From NCBI RefSeq assembly GCF_042477335.2, contig NC_091254.1, positions 99,349,001 through 99,413,000 on the forward strand: a DNA stretch of 64,000 nt, in the 5' to 3' direction. The translations under genes were made by a program, and so were the position numbers. Numbering within the stretch: the first letter of the stretch is position 1; each line of letters starts with the position of its first letter. Positions 22,790 to 33,850 of this stretch are shown here, piece after piece. The stretch is from Ovis canadensis. Taxonomy: Eukaryota; Chordata; Mammalia; Artiodactyla; Bovidae. The notes below the pieces were generated by a model. The model was given only the letters and a program-made list of their open reading frames with translations. It had not been told where the DNA came from and did not search any database.

Positions 22790-23690
22790 AAAAGCCAATA
22801 TTCATTTTAAAAAACAGGAATGGTGCTTGCATCCTACAGAAAACAAGATGTCTTAACAGAAATCTATGAAAGCATATGAAAAATGTCATATCAGTAAAGT
22901 GGACGAAATTTGTAACATTTTGTTAGTATGTAGTTAGTATGCAGGCGATCCATATTTCAGATGATAAAAACCTTTTTTTTTTAAAGCAAAACAAAGACAA
23001 TAAAAGCTAACAATAGCTAGAGCTGCAGTTAATCTTTAGAATTCAATTTATGCCTTGGCAGTTTACTCTGTTTTTGGTGAACACAGGTTTTTTGTTTTGG
23101 GGTTTGTTTTTTTTTTAAAGCTTTTTGGCTTTGATTCAGGCAAAAGCAAAACAAGGCTGAAAATGTGCAGTATTCTGAGCCCCCAGTGGATGCCAGAGAC
23201 GGCAACTCTCAGTTCATTTGTTTTAAAGGTTGTGTATCTGATTGCAAGTGTCTTCAATATGCTTTTTTTGAAGCAAAATGGGATAGATCTAAAAACGGAA
23301 AGTGAATGCATTGCTAATGTGTATTGATATTTTCAGAATATTGACATTTCATAACTAGTTTATACAGAAAATACATTACCAAGTATTTGCAAGGTGTTTT
23401 TAAGTCTTGTTTGGACCAGCAGCTGATGACTTTATTACTATCGAGTAAGCCATTAAGGGGACCACATAACCGCAATATAATCATTTATTAAACCTTTTAC
23501 AGGGAAATGAACACTTAGAAAGAGAGAACTGTCTCTACTTCCTCTAACCAATAATTATAATGTATTTACCATGTGGTTTTTTATGTCACTGACGCATGGT
23601 AAATCGTATGTACACTTCACATTTTACCCATAAGGGTGGTTATTTTATAAATGTGCTAAACCTAATTAGAACATATTCAGCCAAGAACAG
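22790..23690. promoter_or_regulatory. Candidate conserved non-coding element block
   Basis: This is a 900-bp AT-rich, repeat-free stretch with many TAAT, ATTCA and CAAT type cores and only short homopolymer interruptions (T-runs at 22972-22982 and 23108-23116). It looks like a conserved regulatory block. There is no coding frame above 90 codons. Confidence 0.35.
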
Positions 23691-24244
23691 CAGCCACCAA
23701 CACAAAGTCCCGCCTACCTGGCCATTTGCTTCCTGATTTCAATCCATTTGCTCCTGGGCGGTGTCCAATTAGCAGGACTGGGTGGCAGGCTCAGGATAAA
23801 GAGAAGCTGCTCCTTCTGGGAAGTTACAGGTGAGAGCACTGCCCACCTGCTGCTCTAGGACCTAACCGCCTTTGGGTCTGCACACCGCCTCATGCCAGCC
23901 CCCGGTGCCAGCCCTGGACGTGTGGTCTGGCTGACCAACCATGTCTCGATGAGCTTCTCAAGGTCTTTCCAGCGTCACACATCTGGGAAGCCATCTAGGG
24001 AGATGTGTGTGCATTTCAGGACGTGTGTGGTGTGAAGCAATACAACACGGGACATGAGAGGGAGAATGGAAATTTTTGTCAAGAAAACTAAGAAAACCCC
24101 CAAGCACCTATACAGAGCGTATATTTTTGTATCTAAAGCGTTAAGGATCCGAACAGCACTTAAAACTAAGTACATACAAAGGATGGGTCATCACACAGAT
24201 TTGTTATTGTTAAGAAGAGATAGACGACCGGACCTGAGCCTCCG
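23691..24244. other. Intergenic, no feature recognised
   Basis: This is mixed-composition DNA leading into a MIR. No gene is seen. Confidence 0.5.
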
Positions 24245-24418
24245 TTCTGCTCAGCTGCACTTAGCTGCACTTACCACCAAAGAGCTTGGTGGTAATTACT
24301 TAACCGCTCTGAGCCTTTGTTTCCCCTTCTGTAGAATGAGCATAATGACAACGTCTACCTCACTGGGCTCCTGTGAGGATGAAATGAGTGAAGTGGTCCA
24401 TGAAGGGGGCCTGATAAA
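24245..24418 (+). repeat. MIR SINE, left part (split)
   Basis: The sequence follows MIR core words in order ('taattacttaaccgctctg', 'tttgtttccccttctgtag', 'ctcctgtgaggatgaaatg'). It is interrupted at 24419 by BovB and the MIR 3' end reappears at 24571. Confidence 0.75.
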
Positions 24419-24570
24419 CTGCTGTTGTTCAGTGGCTCAGTCGTGTCTGACTCTTTGCAACCCCGTGGACTGCAGCACGCCAGGCTTCCGTGTCCTTCAC
24501 CATCTCCCGGAGTTTGCTCAGAGTCATGGCCGTTGAGTGGATGATGCCACTCAATCTTCTCATCCTCTGG
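24419..24570 (-). mobile_element. BovB LINE 3' fragment (antisense) inside MIR
   Basis: This 152-bp BovB 3' end is in reverse complement ('ttcagtggctcagtcgtgtc', 'ggactgcagcacgccaggc'). The word 'taaac' is at 24415-24419 before it and at 24571-24575 after it, a possible short target duplication. Confidence 0.85.
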
Positions 24571-24605
24571 TAAACAGTAAGTGCTCAATAAACGGCAGAT
24601 ACTGT
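24571..24605 (+). repeat. MIR SINE, right end
   Basis: 'acagtaagtgctcaataaac' is the standard MIR 3' end and matches the element broken at 24418. Confidence 0.75.
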
Positions 24606-24661
24606 TCTTTCTGCTGCCTTTGGGAAGCATCGCGTGTAAACACCGACTCTCATCTTGTATC

Positions 24662-24800
24662 GGACTTCTCAGGTGGCTCAGCGGTAAAGGACCCACCTGA
24701 AAGCAGGAGCCGCAGGAAACACGGGTTTGATGCTGGGGTTGGGCAGATCCCCTGGAGGGAATGGCCACCCGCTCCAGCGTTCTTGCCTGGAGAACCTGCC
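24662..24800 (+). repeat. Bov-tA SINE, 3' truncated
   Basis: A SINE head 'ggacttctcaggtggctcag' and the middle 'cttgcctggagaacctgcc' are present. The right end is missing. Confidence 0.88.
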
Positions 24801-25412
24801 AATTTCCCCTGAGCTGGGAGGGTGCGGTGGACGCAGCTGCCCCCGCCAGGCTGCTGCTGCTCCAGCTGCTCGGACCGCGGCCCACCTGGAGACGGACGGT
24901 GTGAGACGGTTGGTCCAGAGCCCCTCCGTCAGGATGACGGGGCCGGGGCAGAGTGCAGGGACGCGCCCCAGCGCTTCACTCCTCAAAGTGGCGTTCAGTG
25001 CTGCCGGGGGCTTCGAAAGAGCTGGAGAAGAGCACTCAGAGGCCGCTGCCACCAGCTGCCGGCAGAAGCGCAAGACAGGTCCTCCTGCCCTACATCCATG
25101 TCCCCAAGGGGAAGCACCCCTCGAGAGCCCATAATCGCCCAGGGAGACGGCCCTGGCATGTGGTCCTGGGCACCTCTGTGACCTCGAAGGTCCTTGCTGC
25201 CCCCGGTCCCCCGTGTTCTCGTCTGTAATGGGAGATGATGTACCCCTGTAGAGGGGGTCCACGTGGGCATCTCTGCCATGGAGAGCCGATGGGAAGGGGA
25301 AAGTGGGAAGGTGTGTTATTGATGGAAATCCAGTGTAGTAACAAACAGTGAATGTCCGTGACTCTCTTCTGTAAGGATGTGAACACAGTGCGACTGTGGG
25401 CATGGATGGATG
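24801..25412. other. GC-rich intergenic, no supported gene
   Basis: This stretch is rich in open frames on both strands (the longest, 245 codons, runs over the flanking SINE) because the DNA is GC-rich. There is no recognisable domain, so I do not call a gene. Confidence 0.45.
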
Positions 25413-25610
25413 CATGCTAGGTCGTCTCCGTCATACCTGACTCTCTGTGACCCCAGGGACTGTAGCTCACCCGGCTCCTCCGTCCAGGCAAGAATGCTGG
25501 CATGGGTTGCATGTCCCTCTCCAGGCGATCTTCCTGACCCAGGGACTGAACCCACATCTCTTATGCCTCCTGCGCTGGCAGGTGAGTTCTTCACCACTAG
25601 TGCCACCTGG
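25413..25610 (-). repeat. Bov-tA SINE (antisense), left part, target of BovB insertion
   Basis: The reverse-complement SINE runs to 'tcaccactagtgccacctgg'. Its last 12 bases (25599-25610) are repeated at 28416-28427 after the BovB, and the SINE then finishes with 'agcccc'. Confidence 0.92.
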
Positions 25611-28415
25611 TATCAAGGCAAATTGGAAGTGGTCAAACAGGAGATGGCAAGAGTGAACGTCGATATTCTAGGAATCAGCGAACTAAGATGGACTGGAATG
25701 GGTGAATTTAACTCAGATGACCGTTATATCTACTACTATGGGCAGGAATCCCTTAGAAGAAATGGAGTAGCCATCATAGTCAACAAGAGTCCAAAATGCA
25801 GTACTTGGATGCAATCTCAAAAATGACAGAATGATCTCTATTCATTTCCAAGGCAAACCATTCAATATCATGGTAGTCCAAGCCTATGCCCCAACCAGTA
25901 ACGCTGAAGAAGCTGAAGTTGAATGGTTCTATGAAGACCTACAAGACCTTTTAGAACTAACACCCCAAAAAGACGCCCTTTTCATTATAGGGGACTGGAA
26001 TGCAAAAACAGGAAGTCAAGAAACACCTGGAGTAGCAGGCAAATTTGGCCTTGGAGTACAGAATGAAGCAGGGCAAAGGCTGATAGAGTTTTGCCAAGAG
26101 AATGCACTGGTCATAGCAAACACCCTCTTCCAACAACAAAAGAGAAGACTCCACTCATGGACATCACCAGATGGTCAACACCAAAATCAGATTGATTATA
26201 TTCTTTGCAGCCAAAGATGGAGAAGCTCTATACAGTCAGCAAAAACAAGACCGAGTGCTTACTGTGGTTCAGATCATGAGCTCCTTATTGCCAAATTCAG
26301 AGTTGAATTGAAGACTTGAATTGAATTGAAGACTTAAATTGAAGAAAAGAGGGAAAACCACTACACCTTTAAGGTATGACCTAAGCCAAATCCCTTCTAC
26401 AGTGGATGTGAGAAATAGATTTAAGGGGCTAGATCTGATAGACAGAGTGCCTGATGAACTATGGACGGATGTTCATGACATTGTACAAGAGACAGGAATC
26501 AAGACCATCCAAAGAAAAAGAACTGTGAAAAAGTAAAATGGCCATCTGAGGGGGCCTTACAAATACCTGCAAAAAGAAGTGAAGTGAAAAGCAAAGGAGA
26601 AAAGGAAAGATATTAGCATCTGAATTCAGAGTTCCAAAGAATAGCAAGGAGAGATAAGAAAGCCTTCCTCAGTGTTCAGTGCAAATAGAGGAAAAGAATA
26701 GAATGGGGAAGACTAGAGATCTCTTCAAGAAAATTAGAGCTACCAAGGGAACATTTCATGCAAAGATGGGCTCAATAAAGGACAGGAATGGTATGGACCT
26801 AAAAGAAGCAGAAGATATTAAGAAGAGGTGGCAAGAATACACGGAAGAACTGTACAAAATAGATCTTCACGACCCGGATAATCATGATGGTGTGATCACT
26901 CACCTAGGGCCAGACATCCTGGAATGTGAAGTCAAGCGGGCCTTAGAAAGCATCACTACGAACAAAGCTAGTGGAGGTGATGGCATTCCAGTGGAGCTAT
27001 TTCAAATCCTGAAAGATGATGCTGTGAAAGTGCTGCACTCAATATGCCAGCAAATTTAGAAAACTCAGCAGTGGCCACAGGACTGGAAAAGGTCAGTTTT
27101 CATTCCAATCCCAAAGAAAGGCAATGCCAAAGAATGCTCAAACTACTGCACAATTGCACTCATCTCACATGCTAGTAAAGTAATGCTCAAAATTCTCCAA
27201 GCCAGGCTTCAGCAATACGTGAACCATAAACTTCCAGATGTTCAAGCTGGTTTTAGAAAAGGCAGGGGAACCAAATTGCCAACATCCGCTGGATCATGGA
27301 AAAAGCAAGAGAGTTCCAGAAAAACATCTATTTCTGCTTTATTGACTATGCCAAAGCCTTTGACTGTGTGGATCACAATCAACTGTGGAAAATTCTGAGA
27401 GAGATGGGAATACCAGACCACCTGACCAGCCTCTTGAGAAATCTATATTCAGGTCAGGAAGCAACAGTTAGAACTGGACATGGAACAACAGACTGGTTCC
27501 AAATAGGAAAAGGAGTACATCAAGGCTGTATATTGTTGCCCTGCTTATTTAACTTCTATGCAGAGTACATCATGAGAAACGCTGGGCTGGAAGAAACACA
27601 AGCTGGAATCAAGATTGCCAGGAGAAATATCAATAACCTCAGATATGCAGTTGACACCACCCTTATGGCAGAAAGTGAAGAGGAACTAAAAAGCCTCTTG
27701 ATGAAAGTGAAAGAGGAGAGTGAAAAAGTTGGCTTAAAGCTCAACATTCAGAAAACAAAGATCATGGCATCTGGTCCCATCACTTCATGGCAAATAGATG
27801 GGGAAACAGTGGAAACAGTGACAGAGTTAATCACTGCAGATGGTGACTACAGCCATGAAATTAAAAGATGCTTACTCCTTGGAAGGAAAGTTATGACCAA
27901 CCTAGACAGCATATTAAAAAGCAGAGACATTACTTTACCAACAAAGGTCCATCTAGTCAAGGCTATGGTTTTTCCTATGGTCATGTATGGATGTGAGAGT
28001 TGGACAGTGAAGAAAGCTGAGCACCGAAGAATTGATGCTTTTGAACTGTGGTGTTGGAGAAGACCCTTGAGAGTCCCTTGGACTGCAGGGAGATCCAACC
28101 AGTCCATCCTAAAGGAGATCAGTCCTGGGTGTTCATTGGAAGGACTGATGCTGAGGCTAAAACTCCAATACTTTGGCCACCTGATGCAAAGATCTGACTC
28201 ATTGGAAAAGACTCTGATGCTAGGAAAGACTGAGGGCAGGAGGAGAAGGGGACGACAGAGGATGAGATGGTTAGATGGCATCACCGACACAATGGACAAG
28301 AGTTTGGGTGAACTCCGGGAGTCGGTGATGGGCAGGGAGGCCTGGCGTGCTGCAATTCACGGGGTCACAAAGAGTCGGACACGACTGAGCGACTGAACCA
28401 AACTGAGCTGAGCTG
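25611..28415 (+). mobile_element. BovB (RTE) LINE, 2.8 kb, 5'-truncated and mutated
   Basis: This is the best preserved BovB in the window. It encodes an APE-type endonuclease domain with visible motifs (SELRW near 25675, GDWNAKTG near 25990, SDHELL near 26270). A reverse-transcriptase domain follows, with motif [14 protein letters not shown] near 27340-27380. The catalytic motif C reads YAVD, not YADD (valine codon 27650-27652). The single ORF is broken by a frameshift near 25790 and by stops at about 26319, 26536 and 27059, with a small deletion near 27270. The tail at 28390-28415 is a degenerate 'actgagctgagctgag' repeat. The element is flanked by a perfect 12-bp target duplication (25599-25610 and 28416-28427). 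The 5' part before the endonuclease is absent (the full element is about 3.2 kb). It cannot be active. Confidence 0.96.
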
Positions 28416-28440
28416 AGTGCCACCTGGAGCCCCGCAGGTG
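28416..28440 (-). repeat. Bov-tA SINE, remainder after BovB
   Basis: The target duplication 'agtgccacctgg' is followed by the last bases of the SINE head. Confidence 0.8.
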
Positions 28441-28450
28441 TGTGGAGGAT

Positions 28451-28500
28451 GAAAGTGAAAGTTACTCAGTTGTGTCTGACCCTCTGTGACCTCGTGGACT
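28451..28500 (-). repeat. Bov-A/Bov-tA SINE end fragment
   Basis: 'gaaagtgaaagttactcag' followed by 'ttgtgtctgaccctctgtg' is the antisense SINE tail, cut after 50 bp. Confidence 0.85.
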
Positions 28501-29496
28501 AGTCTGCAGAGTTGGGAAAGGAAGCCTGAAAACAGGCAAGCACAGAGCGAGGCAAATGTGGGGATCCTCAGTGTCGGCAGTGAGAACAAAAGCCTGGTTT
28601 TAATCTATTTTGCAAGGAAGTTGAGAGAAACTGTCTTTTCATCTGTATTCACTGGGCACTTGATGTGATCCAGGGCTTTCCCTAGGCCTAAAAAGTGGGG
28701 TTAATTCACAACTAATTTGCTGTGATGAAAGCTATAGCTTTAAAAATATATAAATCATAGTACGTTATGACTGTAGAAAGAAAATGCAATCCAGTCACAT
28801 AATGGAAGGGAATAGTTTGTGTGCCGGCCATAGCTGTCTCCCAGCAGAGGGCTATTTTTCTCATTTCCTACTTTTCTGCAGCGTGTAGATTCTCAACAAG
28901 GGTCCTATGTCACTTAGAAGTGCTGAGTAAATGCTACGGATTTGAAAAAGAAGGGCCCTGTCCAGCAGTCACTAGCTCACTGGCCTCATTGAAAGCGCAC
29001 TCTCGCCTGCCTGGCTCAGTCGCGGTCACCGTCGTGCAGGCGTGGGGCATCTGGTCCGGAGGCCGGGCCTGGAGGCCAGCAGTCGGTTCTTCCTGTGCTG
29101 GGAGCTGGAGGCCAGGGCCCTGAGGGCGAGCCGCGGCCCCCGATTCCTGTGTTGGAGCCCCCGCCCCCAGGAACTCCCGATGTGACCATACTTAGAAAAA
29201 GGGTCGTTACTGAGGTGGTCAACACGACGAGCTGCTCGTGAGGGAAGTGGTCAGAGACTGACTTCTCTTGGTCCCTGACATCCTGGAGAGGCAGCCCACT
29301 GATCCCTGCTGGGTTACCAGCAGGTTGGCGGTGTCCCCAGAGAAGGCACAGCTAGATCAGTGCTCAAGGGTCCTCTCTCTGGGCTCAGCACGCCTGGGGC
29401 TCACACACACTAAGCTCCCTGTCGGGCCTGGAGAGAGCATTCGGAGCTGAACACCGTGGCTGCCGCCACACGTACTCAGGAGGACATGCCTCCCCC
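28501..29496. other. Intergenic, no supported gene
   Basis: The DNA is mixed-composition, and GC-rich after 28.98 kb. No transposon is recognised and the open frames lack domains. Confidence 0.45.
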
Positions 29497-30506
29497 ACCT
29501 CACCGCCTCCCCCCGCCTCACACGGCCTCCCCCAACTCACACCACCTCCCCCACCTCACACCGCCTCCCCAACCTCACACCATCTCCCCCACCCCACACC
29601 ATCTCCCACACCTCACACCAGCTCCCCCACCTCACACCATCTCCCACACCTCACACCACCTCCCCCACCCCACACCATCTCCCACACCTCACACCATCAC
29701 CCCCACCCCACACCATCTCCCACACCTCACACCATCACCCCCACCTCACACCAGCTCCCCCACCTCACACCATCTCCCACACCTCACACCAGCTCCCCCA
29801 CCTCACACCATCTCCCACACCTCACACTATCACTCCCCACCTCACACCGCCTCCCCCACCTCACACCATCTCCCCCACCCCACACCATCTCCCACACCTC
29901 ACACCAGCTCCCCCACCTCACACCACCTCCCCCATCTCACATTACCTCCCCCACCTCACACATCTCCCCCACCTCACGCATCTCCCCCACCCCACACCAT
30001 CTCCCACACCTCACACCATCACCCCCACCTCACACCAGCTCCCCCGCCTCACACCAGCTCCCCCACCCCACACCATCTCCCCCACCCCACACCATCACCC
30101 ACACCTCACACCATCACCCCCGCCTCACACCAGCTCCCCCGCCTCACACCGCCTCCCCCCATCTCACATCATCTCCCCCACCTCACACCAGCTCCCCCGC
30201 CTCACACCAGCTCCCCCGCCTCACACCGCCTCCCCCCATCTCACACATTTCCCCCACCTCACGCATCTCCCCCGCCTCACACCATCTCCCCCACCTCACA
30301 CCATCACCCCCGCCTCACACCATCTCCCACACCTCACACCACCTCCCCCATCTCACATTACCTCCCCCACCTCACACATCTCCCCCACCTCACGCATCTC
30401 CCCCACCTCACACCATCACCCCCGCCTCACACCAGCTCCCCCGCCTCACACCGCCTCCCCCCACCCCACACCGCCTCCCCCACTTCACACTGTCTCCCCT
30501 CACCCC
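29497..30506 (+). repeat. C-rich 19-bp minisatellite, about 53 copies
   Basis: The unit is close to 'ctcacaccatctcccccac' with variants (agct, acct and atca in the centre). A longer order exists: a block containing 'cccatctcacattacctccc' recurs at 29931 and 30347, about 416 bp apart (near 22 units). The array has no stop codons in one + frame and so gives a 365-codon open frame made only of Pro, His, Ser and Thr periodic peptides. This follows from composition and is not a gene. Confidence 0.95.
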
Positions 30507-30699
30507 TTCTGTGTCCCCTCTCTGGAATCCTCCCCAAGACCCATCAAAACTGAAAGCAAAACCAGGAATTGTTTCTGAAGTTCCAATTCCAAATGGAGAC
30601 AGGCCAGCTCAGGCATTTCAGGGCTGCTGCCCTGGGGGCCAGCCTGGCGGGAGGGCTCTTGCTCCTGAGAGAGTCATTTCCTAGGCAGGTTGATAAGAA
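30507..30699. other. Short unique stretch between minisatellite and LTR
   Basis: No gene or known element is recognised in this mixed-composition segment. Confidence 0.5.
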
Positions 30700-31240
30700 G
30701 TCTAGGGGTCCCCAAGGAGAGAGGGGTCTGGGATTCTCAGGGAGGAAGAAAGGACAATCTTTTCCTTCTCTTCGTTCCTTAGGATTATATAGCAACAATG
30801 TATTCTGCCTGAGGACAGTCTCTGGATTAAACTCTCTGGCTAATTCTGTAAATTATGGGAGTAGACCTGCTCTTTACAAGGATTATATAACAACAATGTA
30901 TTATGTATTCTGCCTGAGGACAGTCTCTGGATTAAACCTTCTAATTCCCTTATCTTAAAATGTAAATTATGGGAGTAGGTCTGATGAGGTCTTTACAACC
31001 TCCAGACATTCTTTGGATTCATTAGAGAGTATATAACTTCATTTCTAATACTAACAAGCGGGTACTCTTTCTACCCCCTTCTGATGCTTATGTCAGAAGG
31101 TTTCTCTATCTCCTTTATACTTTAATAAAACTTTATGACACAAAAGCTCTGAGCAATCAAGCCTCATCTCTGGCCCCGGATTGAATTCTTCTCCTCCGGG
31201 GGCCAAGAATCCCGGCGTCGTGATTCAACAACAACCTTTC
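30700..31240 (+). mobile_element. Solo LTR of a bovine class II-like endogenous retrovirus
   Basis: The element begins near 'tctaggggtccccaaggag', has the AATAAA-type signal at about 31124-31129 ('ttaataaaactttatgac'), a GC-rich R/U5-like end ('ctccgggggccaagaatccc'), and terminates near 'aacaacctttca'. No gag, pol or env sequence is next to it, so it is a solo LTR. A part of about 98 bp is duplicated internally (30782-30879 and 30880-30999). I see no clear target duplication. Confidence 0.75.
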
Positions 31241-31639
31241 ACTCCCTGCCCCTTGCCTGCTCTCTCTGGAGTCCGTGGGAGTCCCGCACTCTCACCAGGG
31301 CAGAGTCAGGGGTCACTGGTGAGCATTCTGCTTGGAGGCAGCCTCTGGCACAGAGCCTGACCCTGTACTGCGGTCGGGGTTCTACTCTCCACCAAACCCA
31401 AACCCAGGCTCATTCCCTGCTCCTCTGACTTCAGGGGGCCCCCTGGCTCCCTGCTCCTCTGACTCCAGGCATGGACCTTGCCCGGTCACCCAAGCACCTC
31501 GGGACAGTCCTCTGGCCCATGTGTCAGAGCCCAAGGGTCCTCGCTGAGAGCCCGCCACGCGGCACACTGCTGGGGGCATCCCCAAGGTGCCACCCTGGCG
31601 CTCACCCTGTGTCCCCGTCTCGGAAGGAGAGAGCACTCT
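31241..31639. other. Intergenic, no supported gene
   Basis: This is GC-moderate sequence. There is a short direct repeat of the word 'ctccctgctcctctgact' near 31416 and 31448. No gene is seen. Confidence 0.45.
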
Positions 31640-31960
31640 CTCCTGCTCAGAATCCTCCAACTGCCTCCAGATTCAAGCACAAGCTTCCGCAGGCCCTTGG
31701 AGCGTCGCCCCTCCACGTCTCCCGTGGCCTGCCCACCCTCCTCTGCCTCCTTCTGCACCACCGGCCCCTGTGGCTCTTCGACTGCCCTGAGCTCTCTCCC
31801 TTCACCTCAGCCTCCAAATGTTCTGTTCATCATCTCATCACCGAGACCTGCCCTGGCCAACCTAGGCTCCCTCTCCCCTCAACTTGGGTTTACTTTCCCC
31901 AGAGCATGGCCCACCACTTAGCATCTGCAAGTGATCCTCTTATCTGTGAGTTTCTTGTCC
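31640..31960. repeat. Possible L2-type LINE remnant
   Basis: The order of words ('cagaatcctccaactgcctc', 'gccctgagctctctccct', 'cctcagcctccaaatg') resembles antisense L2 or similar old repeats. Divergence is high and orientation uncertain. Confidence 0.35.
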
Positions 31961-33499
31961 CCAGCTACACCTCCAGAGCCCAGATTATGGACCTGTAAGC
32001 GGCTCTCAGCAAATCTGTGCTCAGTCAGTGAAAACCTGAGCCCCTGTCACTCCTACAACCATCAGCTGAGAAAAAGAAATCCGCTAAATCCCCAGATCCT
32101 AAGCCACTCTCTTGCTTCTGCTGTGACACAGACAAGCTTCCTTCATGAGAATATTGGGCACTGCGTGCGTCTCAAGCGTGGCTTTGCAGGAAAATAAAAT
32201 ACATCTTTTCCCTGTTAAGGAGCTCCATCACAAAGAGGAGACGACACACCGGCGTGGTGTGTCTACACCTGCAGGGTCCCTGTGGCCGCCCGGTGTGGGG
32301 CTTTAATTAAGATGAAGGAAATGAAAGCCAGGAGACAGCTGCTTGGCTATAGGTCAAGGGCTAAGTAGCCACAGGGATGGGTGGTCACAGTCAGACATGG
32401 AACGTTGCCTTCAGCACAGAAAGTTCTCCTGAAAGCCCAGCTCTAAACACTTGACCCTGGAATCGTTCTCTGTTTCCAACTATTTGGGGATGAATTGGGG
32501 TTAATTGAATAAGACAGAAAGAAAATAATTGACCTTGTTTAAATATCATATTATGGTAACAAGAATTGGCAGATTCATAAAATCATTTCAGTAGACCATC
32601 TTGCTAGATTCCACAGGATTGCGTGCAGGAAAAGAAATAGAGGAAAAGCTACAGAGGCTGAGTCTGAGCATCGCCAGTTGGAAAGTACCTTTGATTGTCC
32701 CAGAGGGTTGGTGCCAACCTCCTATTTCCCCTGGGCAACACCGCAAACCCTGGGAGCCCCTAGTAGGGGAGATCCCCCAGCTGGTGCCCAGACTCAGCCA
32801 GGACGTGTTTCTGTGGCCTGTGATCACAAGTGCTGGGGAAACAGAGCTGCCGCCGGGCTTCGCGGTGTGCGCGTTGCTTTCCCTGAAGCGTGGGGGAGGG
32901 AGCCTGCGACTCTCTGGCCCTCCCAGCTTGGAAAAGGGAGCTGTAGACTTGGAAACACGTATGCTGAGGCCCCCGCTTGTCCCACGGTCATTGCTGGACC
33001 ATGGGTCAGGGACTCAAGCCTGCATCCTGGCAACCCCGAGCCTCTGTCACCACGGCCGAGAGCTGACCTGCCCTCAGTGGGCTTGGCTCCTACGAAACTG
33101 GCGACCCAGGGCTGATATGAAAACACGTAGGAAGAAAACACTGACAAAGTGATCAAGTGTTCCCGCTTGCGTCTCCACCACGTGTTGGGTTATATGGTTT
33201 GAGTTTGTGGGACTCTGGGTGTGAAACGATGGAGAAATACACCAATCCCACCCGCGCTGCTCCTCCTGAGGGACGTGGCCTCCTTCCTGCCCACGCGCGG
33301 GCCCTCACCAGGCCCTGGCATCTCTCCTCCCCAGGACGCTCTGACCTCTGTGCCCTCTCCCTGCCAGCTGTCGCCACCTGGGCCCGTCACCAGCGCACGT
33401 GCTGGAGCCTCGTGCTATGTCCAGCCATCGAGTCTGTGTTCTGTAGCAAGAGAAGCTCTTCTGTCTCTACCGGGTCACGTCGTTGCTTCAACACCCTCC
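31961..33499. other. Intergenic, no supported gene
   Basis: The segment 32460-32600 is AT-rich with a CNE-like look ('ggggttaattgaataagac', 'gaaaataattgacc'). The rest is GC-moderate with overlapping open frames of up to 183 codons at 32.6-33.15 kb that show no domain. Confidence 0.45.
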
Positions 33500-33850
33500 A
33501 CTGTTTTATAAGGAGTTTTGCTGACGTCTAAGGTGCATACAGAGAGATGACTGGCTCAAAGGGGACAGCCCGATCAACTACCAAAAGGTGAACCCCCAGG
33601 GCCCCCCTCAACCCCGTCACCAGCCCCAGACTTGGGACCAGAGACGGCCAGTCACTATCCCCTCCTGTCATCCTAACTCCAGACATCACGGGCTGGCTCA
33701 CCGGCTTCTAAAGTGTATGCACAGCATGGATTCTTTTGATTTTGGCTTATTTGGTTCAAAATGACGTCCAAGAGACCCACTCACATTGGTGTGTGTAGTA
33801 GCAGTTCATTCCGTTCCATCCTTTTGCCGCTGGCCACGGTCTGAATGCAC
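33500..33850 (-). mobile_element. L1 LINE fragment (antisense)
   Basis: Old L1 words appear in order: 'gttttgctgacgtctaagg', 'caactaccaaaaggtgaac', 'ggcttatttggttcaaaatg' and 'gtagcagttcattccg'. Confidence 0.6.

Noticed and set aside
29456..30553. 365-codon frame of Pro/His/Ser/Thr repeats
   Set aside because: The frame stays open because the 19-bp C-rich minisatellite contains no stop codons. It is not a protein gene.
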